Below are positions 7,052 through 13,649 of a DNA stretch of 14,473 nucleotides, piece by piece. The position numbers and the translations under genes were made by a program. Position 1 is the stretch's first letter, and each line of letters opens with the position of its first letter. The stretch is from Muribaculum sp. (lineage in GTDB: Bacteria; Bacillota; Clostridia; Lachnospirales; Lachnospiraceae): NCBI GenBank assembly GCA_023663505.1, contig JAMPHH010000074.1, positions 1 through 14,473 of the forward strand. The letters are read 5' to 3'. The notes beneath the pieces are model-generated. The model was not told the DNA's origin and ran no database searches. It saw only the letters and a program-made list of their open reading frames with translations.

Positions 7052-8299
7052 ATGGCAGGAAAGAATGCTGACAACAGTATCAGATGTTCCTTTTGTAACA
7101 AGACCCAAGGGCAGGTGCGCAAGCTGATTGCGGGACCCGCCGGAGTGTATATCTGTGATGAATGCGTGGACATTTGCGCGGATATTTTGGAGGAGGAACT
7201 GGAGGACGAGGAGGAGGAAGAAGCGCAGCGCACTGAGATCAATGTGCTGAAGCCTAGAGAGATCAAGAGCTTTCTGGACGAATATGTTATCGGACAGGAA
7301 GCGGCAAAGAGAGCGCTTTCCGTGGCGGTGTACAATCATTACAAGCGCGTGACCGCTCCCAAGGACTTGGACGATGTGGAGCTGCAGAAAAGCAACATCA
7401 TCATGGTGGGACCCACCGGTTCCGGCAAGACCTATCTGGCGCAGACCTTGGCAAAGATCATCAATGTACCCTTTGCCATTGCGGACGCGACAACGCTGAC
7501 GGAGGCGGGCTATGTGGGCGAGGACGTGGAAAATATCCTGCTCAAGCTGATCCAAGCGGCGGATTATGACGTGGAACGCGCCCAGTACGGCATTATCTAT
7601 ATTGACGAGATTGATAAGATCACCAAGAAGGGCGAGAATGTCTCGATCACCCGTGACGTGTCCGGCGAGGGCGTGCAGCAGGCGCTCCTCAAGATCGTGG
7701 AGGGGACGGTGGCAAGCGTTCCGCCCCAAGGCGGCAGAAAGCACCCACATCAGGAGCTGATTCAGATAGACACCTCCAATATTCTCTTTATCTGTGGCGG
7801 TGCGTTTGATGGATTGGACAAAATCATAGAGGCGAGACTGGACAGGAAGGCTATCGGCTTTAACACCGAGCTTGCCGCCAAGTCCACCAAGGAAGCCAGC
7901 GAGCTTCTGCAGGAGGTGACGGCGCAGGATTTGGTGAAATACGGGCTGATTCCCGAATTTGTGGGGCGCGTGCCCATCTGTGTGTCCTTGGAGGGGTTAG
8001 ATAGGGCGGCGTTGGTGCGCATCTTAAAGGAGCCCAAGAACGCGCTGATCAAGCAGTACCAAAAGCTGTTTGACATGGACGAGGTGGAGCTGTCATTTAA
8101 TCAGGACGCCATTGAAGCCATTGCGGATCAGGCTTTCGAGAGAAAGACCGGAGCCAGAGGACTGCGCTCCATTATGGAAAGCATCATGATGGATACGATG
8201 TATGAGATTCCCTCAGACGAGAGTATTGAGGCATGTATCATTACCAAGGAGGCTGTGGAGGGAGGCGCTCCTCTCACGATCCACAAGGAACCCGCATGA
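7052..8299 (+). CDS. clpX: ClpX, ATP-dependent unfoldase of the ClpXP protease
   Basis: The 415-residue AAA+ protein recognises and unfolds substrates and threads them into ClpP. The N-terminal zinc-binding domain has Cys12, Cys15, Cys35 and Cys38. An unusually acidic linker (residues 47-58, nearly all Glu/Asp) follows. The AAA+ core has Walker A G-P-T-G-S-G-K-T (120-127), pore loop G-Y-V-G (153-156), Walker B I-I-Y-I-D-E (181-186), an R-K-H loop (229-231), the ClpP-docking I-G-F loop (268-270) and the sensor-2 G-A-R-G-L-R motif near the C-terminus. AGGAG at 7041-7045 precedes the ATG by 6 bases. A hairpin AACCAA/TTGGTT (6971-6976, 6996-7001) lies in the clpP-clpX gap and could attenuate read-through. 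The stop overlaps the ysxC start by 4 bases (ATGA). Confidence 0.98.
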   Translation: MAGKNADNSIRCSFCNKTQGQVRKLIAGPAGVYICDECVDICADILEEELEDEEEEEAQRTEINVLKPREIKSFLDEYVIGQEAAKRALSVAVYNHYKRVTAPKDLDDVELQKSNIIMVGPTGSGKTYLAQTLAKIINVPFAIADATTLTEAGYVGEDVENILLKLIQAADYDVERAQYGIIYIDEIDKITKKGENVSITRDVSGEGVQQALLKIVEGTVASVPPQGGRKHPHQELIQIDTSNILFICGGAFDGLDKIIEARLDRKAIGFNTELAAKSTKEASELLQEVTAQDLVKYGLIPEFVGRVPICVSLEGLDRAALVRILKEPKNALIKQYQKLFDMDEVELSFNQDAIEAIADQAFERKTGARGLRSIMESIMMDTMYEIPSDESIEACIITKEAVEGGAPLTIHKEPA

Positions 8300-8907
8300 T
8301 CATTAAAAGTGTGAATTTGGAAACTGTATGCGGCATCACCAGTAAATTGCCCGAGAATGTCCACCCCGAGGTGGCGTTCGCGGGCAAAAGCAATGTGGGG
8401 AAATCCTCCCTGATCAACGCATTGATGAACCGCAAGTCCTTGGCGCGCACCAGTTCTCAGCCGGGGAAGACTCAGACGATCAATTATTATAATATTAATG
8501 ATGAATTGTATTTTGTGGACCTGCCGGGTTACGGTTATGCCAAGGCAAACGAGAAGGTGAAGGCGCAGTGGGGCAAGATGGTTGAGGATTATCTTCACAA
8601 GTCAAAGCAGCTAAAATGTGTTTTTTTGCTCATTGATATCCGCCACGAGCCCGGCAAAAACGATGTCATCATGTATGACTGGATTAAAAACCACGGCTAT
8701 CAGCCCGTCATCATTGCCACCAAATTGGACAAGATCAACAGAAGTCAGATACCAAAGCAGCTTAAGCTGATACGGAATACATTACATACAGATAAGGATA
8801 CCATCTTGATTCCCTTCTCCTCTATGACCAAGCAGGGGAGGGAGGAGATTTATGGAATGTTGGACGAGATTGTGGAGGCGTCACTGGGGGATATGCGCGG
8901 GCAATGA
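8296..8907 (+). CDS. ysxC: YsxC/EngB (YihA) GTPase for ribosome assembly
   Basis: The 203-residue product is a TRAFAC-class GTPase of the EngB family, needed for maturation of the 50S subunit. Visible motifs are G1 G-K-S-N-V-G-K-S (30-37), G3 D-L-P-G-Y-G (75-80), G4 T-K-L-D (142-145) and G5 S-S-M (175-177). The ATG at 8296 was chosen because it overlaps the clpX stop as ATGA, the protein then begins with the family-like I-I-K-S-V-N-L strand, and AAGGA lies at 8285-8289; a longer frame from 8233 would run deep into clpX. The last residues R-G-Q and the stop codon fall in a dispersed intergenic element (see 8897-8990). In many Firmicutes lon lies between clpX and ysxC; here it is absent. Confidence 0.96.
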   Translation: MIIKSVNLETVCGITSKLPENVHPEVAFAGKSNVGKSSLINALMNRKSLARTSSQPGKTQTINYYNINDELYFVDLPGYGYAKANEKVKAQWGKMVEDYLHKSKQLKCVFLLIDIRHEPGKNDVIMYDWIKNHGYQPVIIATKLDKINRSQIPKQLKLIRNTLHTDKDTILIPFSSMTKQGREEIYGMLDEIVEASLGDMRGQ

Positions 8908-8990
8908 GCTGAGTCAATTGGAATGACTCCATGCTAATGCCTGCATGGACGCCAAGGCAGTTGACTTGGCTTGGCGGATGCCGCGAGAGG
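8897..8990 (+). repeat. Hairpin-array intergenic element, copy C
   Basis: The element begins with GCGGGCAATGAGC (8897-8909), which contains the ysxC stop codon. Four hairpins follow: GAGTCA/TGACTC (8911-8916, 8924-8929), CCATGC/GCATGG (8929-8934, 8943-8948), GCCAAG/CTTGGC (8951-8956, 8965-8970) and GCGG/CCGC (8974-8977, 8981-8984). It fills the whole gap up to the ribosome binding site of the next gene. Copy D has the same first word and a GGCGAATGCCGC-like end, but different hairpins between. Confidence 0.6.
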
Positions 8991-8998
8991 GTGTGACT

Positions 8999-10174
8999 AT
9001 GAGAAAATATATTAAGGCTGTTGTCAATCTTATCATTGCGCTAGTGATTTTTCTGGCTGTCATCTTCGTGCTGCCGAGGCTCTTGGTTTTCTTCCTGCCA
9101 TTTGTGGCAGGTTGGATAATTGCGCTGATTGCAAGCCCCTTGGTGCAGTTTTTTGACAAAAAGCTCAAGATCAAGCGAAAAGCGGGAGGCGCCGTTGTGA
9201 TCGTGATGGTGCTTGCACTGGTGATCTTGGTGCTTTATCTGGCGGGGAGTAAGCTGACGAAGGAGATTGTCGGGCTTGTGGGAGCTCTGCCTGAGATCTG
9301 GGAGAGCGCAGAGTCTGATTTTGATGATATTTCCAAGAATCTCAGCGTGATCTACAACAGGCTGCCCAAGGATCTGCAGCAGGGGATATCAGGGGTGAGC
9401 GGACAGATCACCACCTATCTGGGCGATATTTTTGGCAGCATCAGTATGCCCACGATTGAGGCGGTGGGGAATTTTGCCAAGCAGCTTCCCGCTATTTTTA
9501 TCGGTGTGATCATGACCCTGCTCTCCGCCTATTGCTTCGTGGCGGAGCGGGAAAATATAGGCGAATGGTTTCGGCGCATGATGCCGGGGTCAGTGTTGGC
9601 GCGTTATCAAATGATCAGGCGCGGTCTGGTGAAGGCGGTGGGCGGATATTTCAAGGCGCAGCTTCGCATAGAGGTCTGGATGTATCTGCTGCTTGTGATC
9701 GGACTGGTGATCTTGCAGGTAAATTATGCGCTGCTGATTGCCCTGTTGATTGCGATTTTGGATTTTATCCCCTTCTTTGGGACAGGGACGGTGTTGGTTC
9801 CTTGGGCGATCATCAAGATTTTGAGCGCGGATTATAAGATGGCACTCGGACTGCTGGTCATATGGGGAGTGGGGCAGTTGGCGCGCCAGTTGATTCAGCC
9901 CAAGATCGTGGGGGATTCTATCGGGGTGAAGCCAATTCCTACCCTTTTCCTGCTCTATGTGGGGTATCGGCTCGGCGGAGTGATTGGAATGATCGTGGCG
10001 GTTCCAATTGGGCTGATAGTATACACGATGTACACAGAGGGGGCTTTTGACACTACCAGAAAAAGCCTGCTCATATTGGTGCATGGGCTGAATCGCTTCC
10101 GCAGACTGGAGGAGCAGGATCTGGAGGATATATCCGAGAGCGCGGATTCGGGTGTTGACTCCCGCGGGCAATGA
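8999..10174 (+). CDS. AI-2E family (YtvI/PerM-like) membrane protein
   Basis: The 391-residue product is a polytopic membrane protein of the AI-2E transporter family (PF01594). Hydrophobic segments lie at ~7-27, ~30-50 and ~64-84, then a soluble stretch (~85-155), then further segments to ~365. The family's C-terminal signature is clear: Q-P-K-I-V-G-D-S-I-G-V-K-P-I-P-T followed by G-G-V-I-G-M-I-V-A-V-P-I-G. The layout resembles the sporulation protein YtvI of Firmicutes, but family members have varied or unknown substrates, so no transport role is claimed. The ATG at 8999 is preferred over the in-frame ATG at 8945 because GAGAGG at 8985-8990 precedes it and the upstream 54 bases are a repeat element. 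The C-terminus ends R-G-Q, like YsxC, inside another element copy. Confidence 0.9.
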   Translation: MRKYIKAVVNLIIALVIFLAVIFVLPRLLVFFLPFVAGWIIALIASPLVQFFDKKLKIKRKAGGAVVIVMVLALVILVLYLAGSKLTKEIVGLVGALPEIWESAESDFDDISKNLSVIYNRLPKDLQQGISGVSGQITTYLGDIFGSISMPTIEAVGNFAKQLPAIFIGVIMTLLSAYCFVAERENIGEWFRRMMPGSVLARYQMIRRGLVKAVGGYFKAQLRIEVWMYLLLVIGLVILQVNYALLIALLIAILDFIPFFGTGTVLVPWAIIKILSADYKMALGLLVIWGVGQLARQLIQPKIVGDSIGVKPIPTLFLLYVGYRLGGVIGMIVAVPIGLIVYTMYTEGAFDTTRKSLLILVHGLNRFRRLEEQDLEDISESADSGVDSRGQ

Positions 10175-10265
10175 GCCAAGTTGATTTTGTGGCAGTGCTT
10201 GCATGAGCATAAATCCAACGAGATTGGATTACCAATGAAATTGGTTAGGCGAATGCCGCAAGGGT
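10164..10265 (+). repeat. Hairpin-array intergenic element, copy D
   Basis: GCGGGCAATGAGC (10164-10176) is identical to copy C and contains the stop codon of the membrane protein gene. Next come GCCA/TGGC (10175-10178, 10190-10193), TGCT/AGCA (10196-10199, 10206-10209), a perfect 7-bp hairpin AATCCAA/TTGGATT (10212-10218, 10224-10230), a perfect 6-bp hairpin ACCAAT/ATTGGT with a 3-base loop (10231-10236, 10240-10245), and GGC/GCC (10248-10250, 10255-10257). It fills the gap before truA. Confidence 0.6.
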
Positions 10266-10305
10266 CAGGGCAGTGGGAAGGTTGACTTTGGTAGGGAGGA
10301 GGCTC

Positions 10306-11043
10306 ATGCGTAATATAAGATTATTGCTGCAATATGAGGGCAGCAGGTATCAGGGCTGGCAGAGGCAGCAGTCCACGGACAATACCATTCAGGGGAAAAT
10401 GGAGGTCCTGCTCGGCAAGATGTGCGGGGAGAAGATAGAGCTCTCGGGCAGCGGCAGGACGGACGCGGGAGTACATGCGTTGGGGCAGGTGGCTAATTTT
10501 CACACGGAATGTCAGATGCCCGTGGAGGAGATGCTTGGATATATCAATCGGTACTTGCCGGAGGATATCGCGGTGGTGGAGATCGCGGAGGCTTCGCCCA
10601 GATTCCACAGTCGGCTCAATGCCAAGGGAAAGCGTTATGAGTACCGTGTGATCAACAGCGCGGTTCCTGACGTGTTTCGCAGAAGATATGCCTTGGAGGT
10701 GCCGGAGCGTCTGGACTTGGACGCCATGAGACGGGCGGCGGGCTTTCTGCTCGGGGAGCATGATTTTAAGAGCTTTACCTCCGCCAAAAAGAGCAAGAAA
10801 TCCACGGTGCGCCGTATTGACGAGATTGCGATCGCCGAGGAGGGGAGCGTCCTTACATTCTCCTTTCAGGGCAGCGGCTTCCTTCATCATATGATACGGA
10901 TCCTCATGGGCACACTTTTGGAGGTGGGCATGGGGAAACGCACTCCCGAGAGCATGGAGGAGCTCCTCGCGGCGAGGGACAGAGAGCAGGCGGGACCGCT
11001 TGTGCCCGCGAAGGGGCTTGTGCTTGTGGAGGTTTATTTCTAA
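10306..11043 (+). CDS. truA: tRNA pseudouridine synthase A
   Basis: The 245-residue product isomerises uridines 38-40 in the anticodon arm of many tRNAs. The catalytic Asp is D53 in the family motif G-S-G-R-T-D-A-G-V-H-A. Other conserved parts are the N-terminal Y-E-G-S-R-Y-Q-G-W-Q (10-19), F-H-S-R-x-x-A-K-G-K-R-Y-E-Y-R (~105-120), and the C-terminal G-S-G-F-L-H-H-M-I-R motif. The ATG at 10306 was chosen because the strong AGGGAGGAGG box (10293-10302) precedes it; an earlier in-frame GTG at 10273 lacks one and adds 11 residues not seen in TruA. The gene follows the membrane protein gene across element copy D and ends at a clear terminator. Confidence 0.97.
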   Translation: MRNIRLLLQYEGSRYQGWQRQQSTDNTIQGKMEVLLGKMCGEKIELSGSGRTDAGVHALGQVANFHTECQMPVEEMLGYINRYLPEDIAVVEIAEASPRFHSRLNAKGKRYEYRVINSAVPDVFRRRYALEVPERLDLDAMRRAAGFLLGEHDFKSFTSAKKSKKSTVRRIDEIAIAEEGSVLTFSFQGSGFLHHMIRILMGTLLEVGMGKRTPESMEELLAARDREQAGPLVPAKGLVLVEVYF

Positions 11044-11079
11044 AATTTATATAAAATTTTATGTTTCTGTGTAACTTTT

Positions 11080-11118
11080 GTGCCTTGAAAGTCGTCTAAT
11101 ACTTTGAAGGCACTTTTT
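11080..11118 (+). terminator. Rho-independent terminator of truA
   Basis: GTGCCTTGAAAG (11080-11091) pairs with CTTTGAAGGCAC (11102-11113), 11 of 12 positions, around a 10-base loop, and is followed by TTTTT (11114-11118). This is the clearest terminator in the window and separates the housekeeping block from the response regulator. Confidence 0.85.
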
Positions 11119-11179
11119 ATGTGGCTCGCTCAAAGTTTATAGAAAATTAAGAATTAATTTGCAAAAAATATGCAGGCTT

Positions 11180-11208
11180 TTGATAGACTAAGGGATATCA
11201 AATATATC
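11180..11208 (+). promoter_or_regulatory. Possible promoter of the response regulator gene
   Basis: TTGATA (11180-11185) and TATATC (11203-11208) are 17 bp apart. A small inverted repeat ATCTG/CAGAT (11206-11210, 11215-11219) overlaps the -10 and the expected start site, and could be an operator. Both calls are tentative. Confidence 0.35.
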
Positions 11209-11249
11209 TGTGATCAGATGATATTGGCTTGCGGGACGAGGTGAGAGAT

Positions 11250-11948
11250 ATGGAGAGGAACATAGGGATATACAACGATAACACGGGTGTGTCAGGGAAA
11301 ATGAAGACGCTTTTGGCGGGGGAGAATATAAGCTTGCAGCTATTTGAGAATTTGGAGCAGCTTCTTTCGATGTTGGAGGAAAAAAGGATACAGCTTATGC
11401 TGGTCGATGTGGAGCTGGACGAGAAGGGGTGGTATAATGGCGTGGAGGTGCTAGCGCAGATTCGGCATAGAAGCAGCGTCCCTATTATCGTGGTATCCGC
11501 TCAGGACGCCGAGACTGCTAAAATCATGGCTCTGAATGCAGGGGCGGACGATTATGTGGTGGACGGTTACAATCCCTTGGAGCTTTTGGCGAGGGTGAAA
11601 TGCCAGCTTCGCCGCTATGACCAGCTTGTGAACGTGCGCAGCAATATTGAGCGAATATACAGGGTAGATGGCTTGGAAATGAATGATACTTACCGCAGGG
11701 TCACGTTAGACGGCTCGGAGGTAAAGCTTACCCCCATTGAGTATAAGATTTTAAAGCTGTTGATTCAGGAGCGGGGCAAGGTGCTCTCTATCAATCAGAT
11801 TTATGAATCAATCTGGCATATGCAGCCGATTGGCGCAGATAACACGATTGCCGTACATATTCGCCATATCAGGGAGAAAATCGAGCAAAACCCCAAGGAG
11901 CCCAAATACTTGAAGGTGGTGTGGGGAACCGGTTATAAGGTGGGGTGA
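11250..11948 (+). CDS. OmpR/PhoB-family response regulator with a degenerate receiver site, no adjacent kinase
   Basis: The 232-residue product has a receiver domain (~1-120) and a C-terminal winged-helix DNA-binding domain (~135-230: K-L-T-P-I-E-Y-K-I-L-K-L-L to W-G-T-G-Y-K-V). The usual phosphoacceptor Asp is present as D53 (L-V-D-V-E-L), as is the Ser/Thr switch position (S83). Two signature positions differ. The first residue of the N-terminal acidic pair is Asn (I-Y-N-D-N, residues 7-11), and the invariant Lys of the K-P-F motif is Asp105 (D-Y-V-V-D-G-Y-N-P), with the Pro also lost. Phosphorylation may therefore be altered or unnecessary. The ATG at 11250 follows GAGGTG (11238-11243); an upstream TTG at 11229 lacks support. 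No histidine kinase lies nearby. Confidence 0.88.
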   Translation: MERNIGIYNDNTGVSGKMKTLLAGENISLQLFENLEQLLSMLEEKRIQLMLVDVELDEKGWYNGVEVLAQIRHRSSVPIIVVSAQDAETAKIMALNAGADDYVVDGYNPLELLARVKCQLRRYDQLVNVRSNIERIYRVDGLEMNDTYRRVTLDGSEVKLTPIEYKILKLLIQERGKVLSINQIYESIWHMQPIGADNTIAVHIRHIREKIEQNPKEPKYLKVVWGTGYKVG

Positions 11949-11977
11949 TAGAGCCGATATAGAAGATAGGGCAGATA

Positions 11978-11989
11978 TTGATGCATCAA
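11978..11989. promoter_or_regulatory. Perfect 12-bp palindrome, possible operator
   Basis: TTGATGCATCAA reads the same on both strands and lies 30 bases after the response regulator stop codon, upstream of the TraX-family gene. A dimeric regulator site is possible, but nothing else supports it. Confidence 0.25.
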
Positions 11990-12125
11990 AAATATGCTAA
12001 GTACAAATGATATAGAGGCTCGCTTTGAGCAGGCATTTTTCCCATAAATATATGGCAGCAAATTGTTTGTACTGCTGAAGCGAAATGCTTGGAAATGAGA
12101 GAGAAGAAGGCAGGAAAGTACGGTT

Positions 12126-12929
12126 ATGACAGAAAAAGGCTTAGGACGATGGCAGGGAATCAGCGCAAGCACATTAAAGCTGTTCGCTGTCATCACTATG
12201 TTGATTGACCATATCGCGGCGGTGGTGGTGATTCGTATGCTGAGACAGCACTATGAGCCGGAGCTGTATACGATTTATATGGTGATGCGCCAAATCGGGC
12301 GCATTGCATTCCCGATTTATTGCTTTATGTTGGTGGAGGGCTTGGCGCGCACGCGCAACAAATGGAAATACGCGGCGAGACTGGGCGGATTTGCCCTATT
12401 GAGCGAGATTCCCTTTGATTTGGCGTTTAGTGGCGAGGTGTTGGAATTCAGCTACCAAAATGTGTTTTTCACTTTGGCAATCGGGCTGTTGACCATGATA
12501 GTCATTGAACAGATAGAGACAGGGACAGAGACAAGGACAAGGACAGGGACAGAGACAGAAGACCATGAGGAAAAGAGTGTCATATGGAGAAAACCCCTAA
12601 AGACGATACTGGTACTTTTGACCTGCACGGCGGGCATGGGACTTGCCTATTTGCTGCAGACGGACTATGGTATGCGCGGGGTGGCGTGTATTCTGGTCAT
12701 GTACTTCCTGCGCAAACAAAGGTGGTTAGAGCTTGTGGCAGGCTATATCGCCTTCGTGGTGCTGCTGCAGGAGCTTGCCGCCCTGCCTGCTTTCCTCGCC
12801 CTCGCGCTCTACCGCGGCAAAAAGGGGGTTGACGCCAAATTCTTTTTCTACGGCTTCTATCCCGTACATCTGCTGCTGCTTTATCTGACCTACGTGTTGA
12901 TGGGACTCGCGGCATATCCTGCGATATGA
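12126..12929 (+). CDS. TraX-family integral membrane protein
   Basis: The 267-residue product matches the TraX family (PF05857), named after the F-plasmid pilin N-acetylase; chromosomal copies in Clostridia have no established substrate. Family-like blocks are S-T-L-K-L-F-A-V-I-T-M-L-I-D-H (15-29), R-Q-I-G-R-I-A-F-P-I-Y-C-F-M-L-V-E-G (58-75) and a S-E-I-P-F-D-L-A-F (~96-104) followed by Q-N-V-F-F-T-L. About seven hydrophobic segments are visible. A hydrophilic loop after the fourth is made of Thr alternating with Glu, Gly or Arg, encoded by a hexamer repeat (12516-12557). AGGAAAG at 12112-12118 precedes the ATG by 7 bases. It lies 177 bases downstream of the response regulator in the same direction, so co-transcription is possible. 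It converges with the minus-strand gene at 13082-13468. Confidence 0.88.
   Translation: MTEKGLGRWQGISASTLKLFAVITMLIDHIAAVVVIRMLRQHYEPELYTIYMVMRQIGRIAFPIYCFMLVEGLARTRNKWKYAARLGGFALLSEIPFDLAFSGEVLEFSYQNVFFTLAIGLLTMIVIEQIETGTETRTRTGTETEDHEEKSVIWRKPLKTILVLLTCTAGMGLAYLLQTDYGMRGVACILVMYFLRKQRWLELVAGYIAFVVLLQELAALPAFLALALYRGKKGVDAKFFFYGFYPVHLLLLYLTYVLMGLAAYPAI
12516..12557 (+). repeat. Hexanucleotide repeat RRGACA x7 inside the TraX-family gene
   Basis: Seven consecutive 6-bp units (GAGACA, GGGACA, GAGACA, AGGACA, AGGACA, GGGACA, GAGACA) encode E-T, G-T, E-T, R-T, R-T, G-T, E-T. Because the unit is 6 bp, gain or loss of units would change loop length but not the frame. Confidence 0.9.
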
Positions 12930-12939
12930 TGAGTGTGCA

Positions 12940-13059
12940 AAATGCTGTGATGAACGCACGGGCTGCGTTAATGGGCATAAATACTGCTGCGACGAGCGCG
13001 CGGGCTGTGGTAATGGACACAAATGCTACTGTGACGAGCGCGGGCTGCGGTAATGACCG
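12940..13059. repeat. Three imperfect tandem repeats of 39, 42 and 39 bp
   Basis: Units 12940-12978, 12979-13020 and 13021-13059 each start with AAAT(A/G)CT and contain GGGCTG(C/T)G(G/T)TAATG. They lie in the gap between the convergent TraX-family gene and the minus-strand gene. The motif GCGCGGGC-(TGCGGT)-AATGA resembles the dispersed word GCGCGGGCAATGAGC with a 6-base insertion, so a common origin is possible. Confidence 0.7.
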
Positions 13060-13081
13060 TATAGACTGCCTTGGTCAATAT

Positions 13082-13468
13082 CTAATCAACTGTCCCTGTA
13101 TAGGATACATATTTGCAGCCCATCTGCCTGAGTTCCATCTCCATATCCATCGACAGCTTGGCATACAGCTCGTTGGAGATGTCAGGCATTCCCGGTATCT
13201 CATAAAATGTGTCCTTATAGGCGAATCGGGTTCCGGCATTCTTCTCAGGGCAGACAGGCACGAAGGTCTCCTTGGCGAGACGCGCATTCTCGCGCCATTT
13301 CAACACAAATTCCCTGAGCTCAGGCCCCAATGCCTCTATGGATTCCTCGCTGTATATCTCATAGGGCTCAAGCCATGATTCCCAGTCAATCCAGAGTATA
13401 CTTCGGTCAGCCGCCTCCAAGGGAACATATTGACTCTTATCCTGAGGCTCTGTGTAAAGTACGGACAT
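13082..13468 (-). CDS. Hypothetical acidic protein
   Basis: The 128-residue product is not recognised. It is soluble, acidic and rich in aromatic residues (I-L-W-I-D-W-E-S-W-L near residues 24-33), with two Cys (near 73 and 117) and no signal peptide or membrane segment. The gene is supported by AAGGAG on the minus strand (13475-13480) 6 bases before its ATG and by a good promoter upstream (13522-13551). The opposing plus-strand frame 12926-13378 has no ribosome binding site of its own and is judged not real beyond the tandem repeats. No functional call is made. Confidence 0.75.
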   Translation of the reverse strand: MSVLYTEPQDKSQYVPLEAADRSILWIDWESWLEPYEIYSEESIEALGPELREFVLKWRENARLAKETFVPVCPEKNAGTRFAYKDTFYEIPGMPDISNELYAKLSMDMEMELRQMGCKYVSYTGTVD

Positions 13469-13521
13469 AACAGTCTCCTTTCCGGAAAATATTTACCATA
13501 TCAATCTTCTTTTATATCGGA

Positions 13522-13551
13522 ATTATAGCACGGTGCAGCAGCCCATGTCCA
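13522..13551 (-). promoter_or_regulatory. Promoter of the minus-strand hypothetical gene
   Basis: On the minus strand, TGGACA (13546-13551), an 18-bp spacer and TATAAT (13522-13527) preceded by TGC (extended -10) form a good sigma-A promoter. The leader to the ATG would be about 46 bases. Confidence 0.7.
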
Positions 13552-13575
13552 GATGTTGTGGCGGCTCAATCATAG

Positions 13576-13605
13576 TTCGAACATAGTATTGCAAGGTGAT
13601 ATAAT
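13576..13605 (+). promoter_or_regulatory. Possible promoter reading into the fold-back element
   Basis: TATAAT at 13600-13605 is preceded by TG at the extended -10 position; TTCGAA at 13576-13581 is a poor -35 at 18 bp. Transcription would start near 13612, about 40 bases before the fold-back element, with no coding sequence following it closely. Confidence 0.35.
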
Positions 13606-13649
13606 TTTGGTGTGATATGGCTGAATTTCATAAAAATGTGCGGAGGGGC

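Noticed and set aside
7031..7750. 239-residue minus-strand frame
   Set aside because: It is an antisense shadow of clpX.
8945..8998. Upstream ATG for the AI-2E family gene
   Set aside because: The 18 extra residues are encoded by the hairpin element, and the ATG at 8999 has the better ribosome binding site.
8897..10265. Hairpin arrays as CRISPR-like repeats
   Set aside because: There is no regular direct repeat with unique spacers, and no cas gene nearby; the hairpins differ from each other.
12926..13378. 150-residue plus-strand frame starting at the TraX-family stop codon
   Set aside because: Beyond the tandem repeats it runs antisense to a better-supported minus-strand gene with promoter and ribosome binding site, and it has no ribosome binding site of its own apart from coupling.
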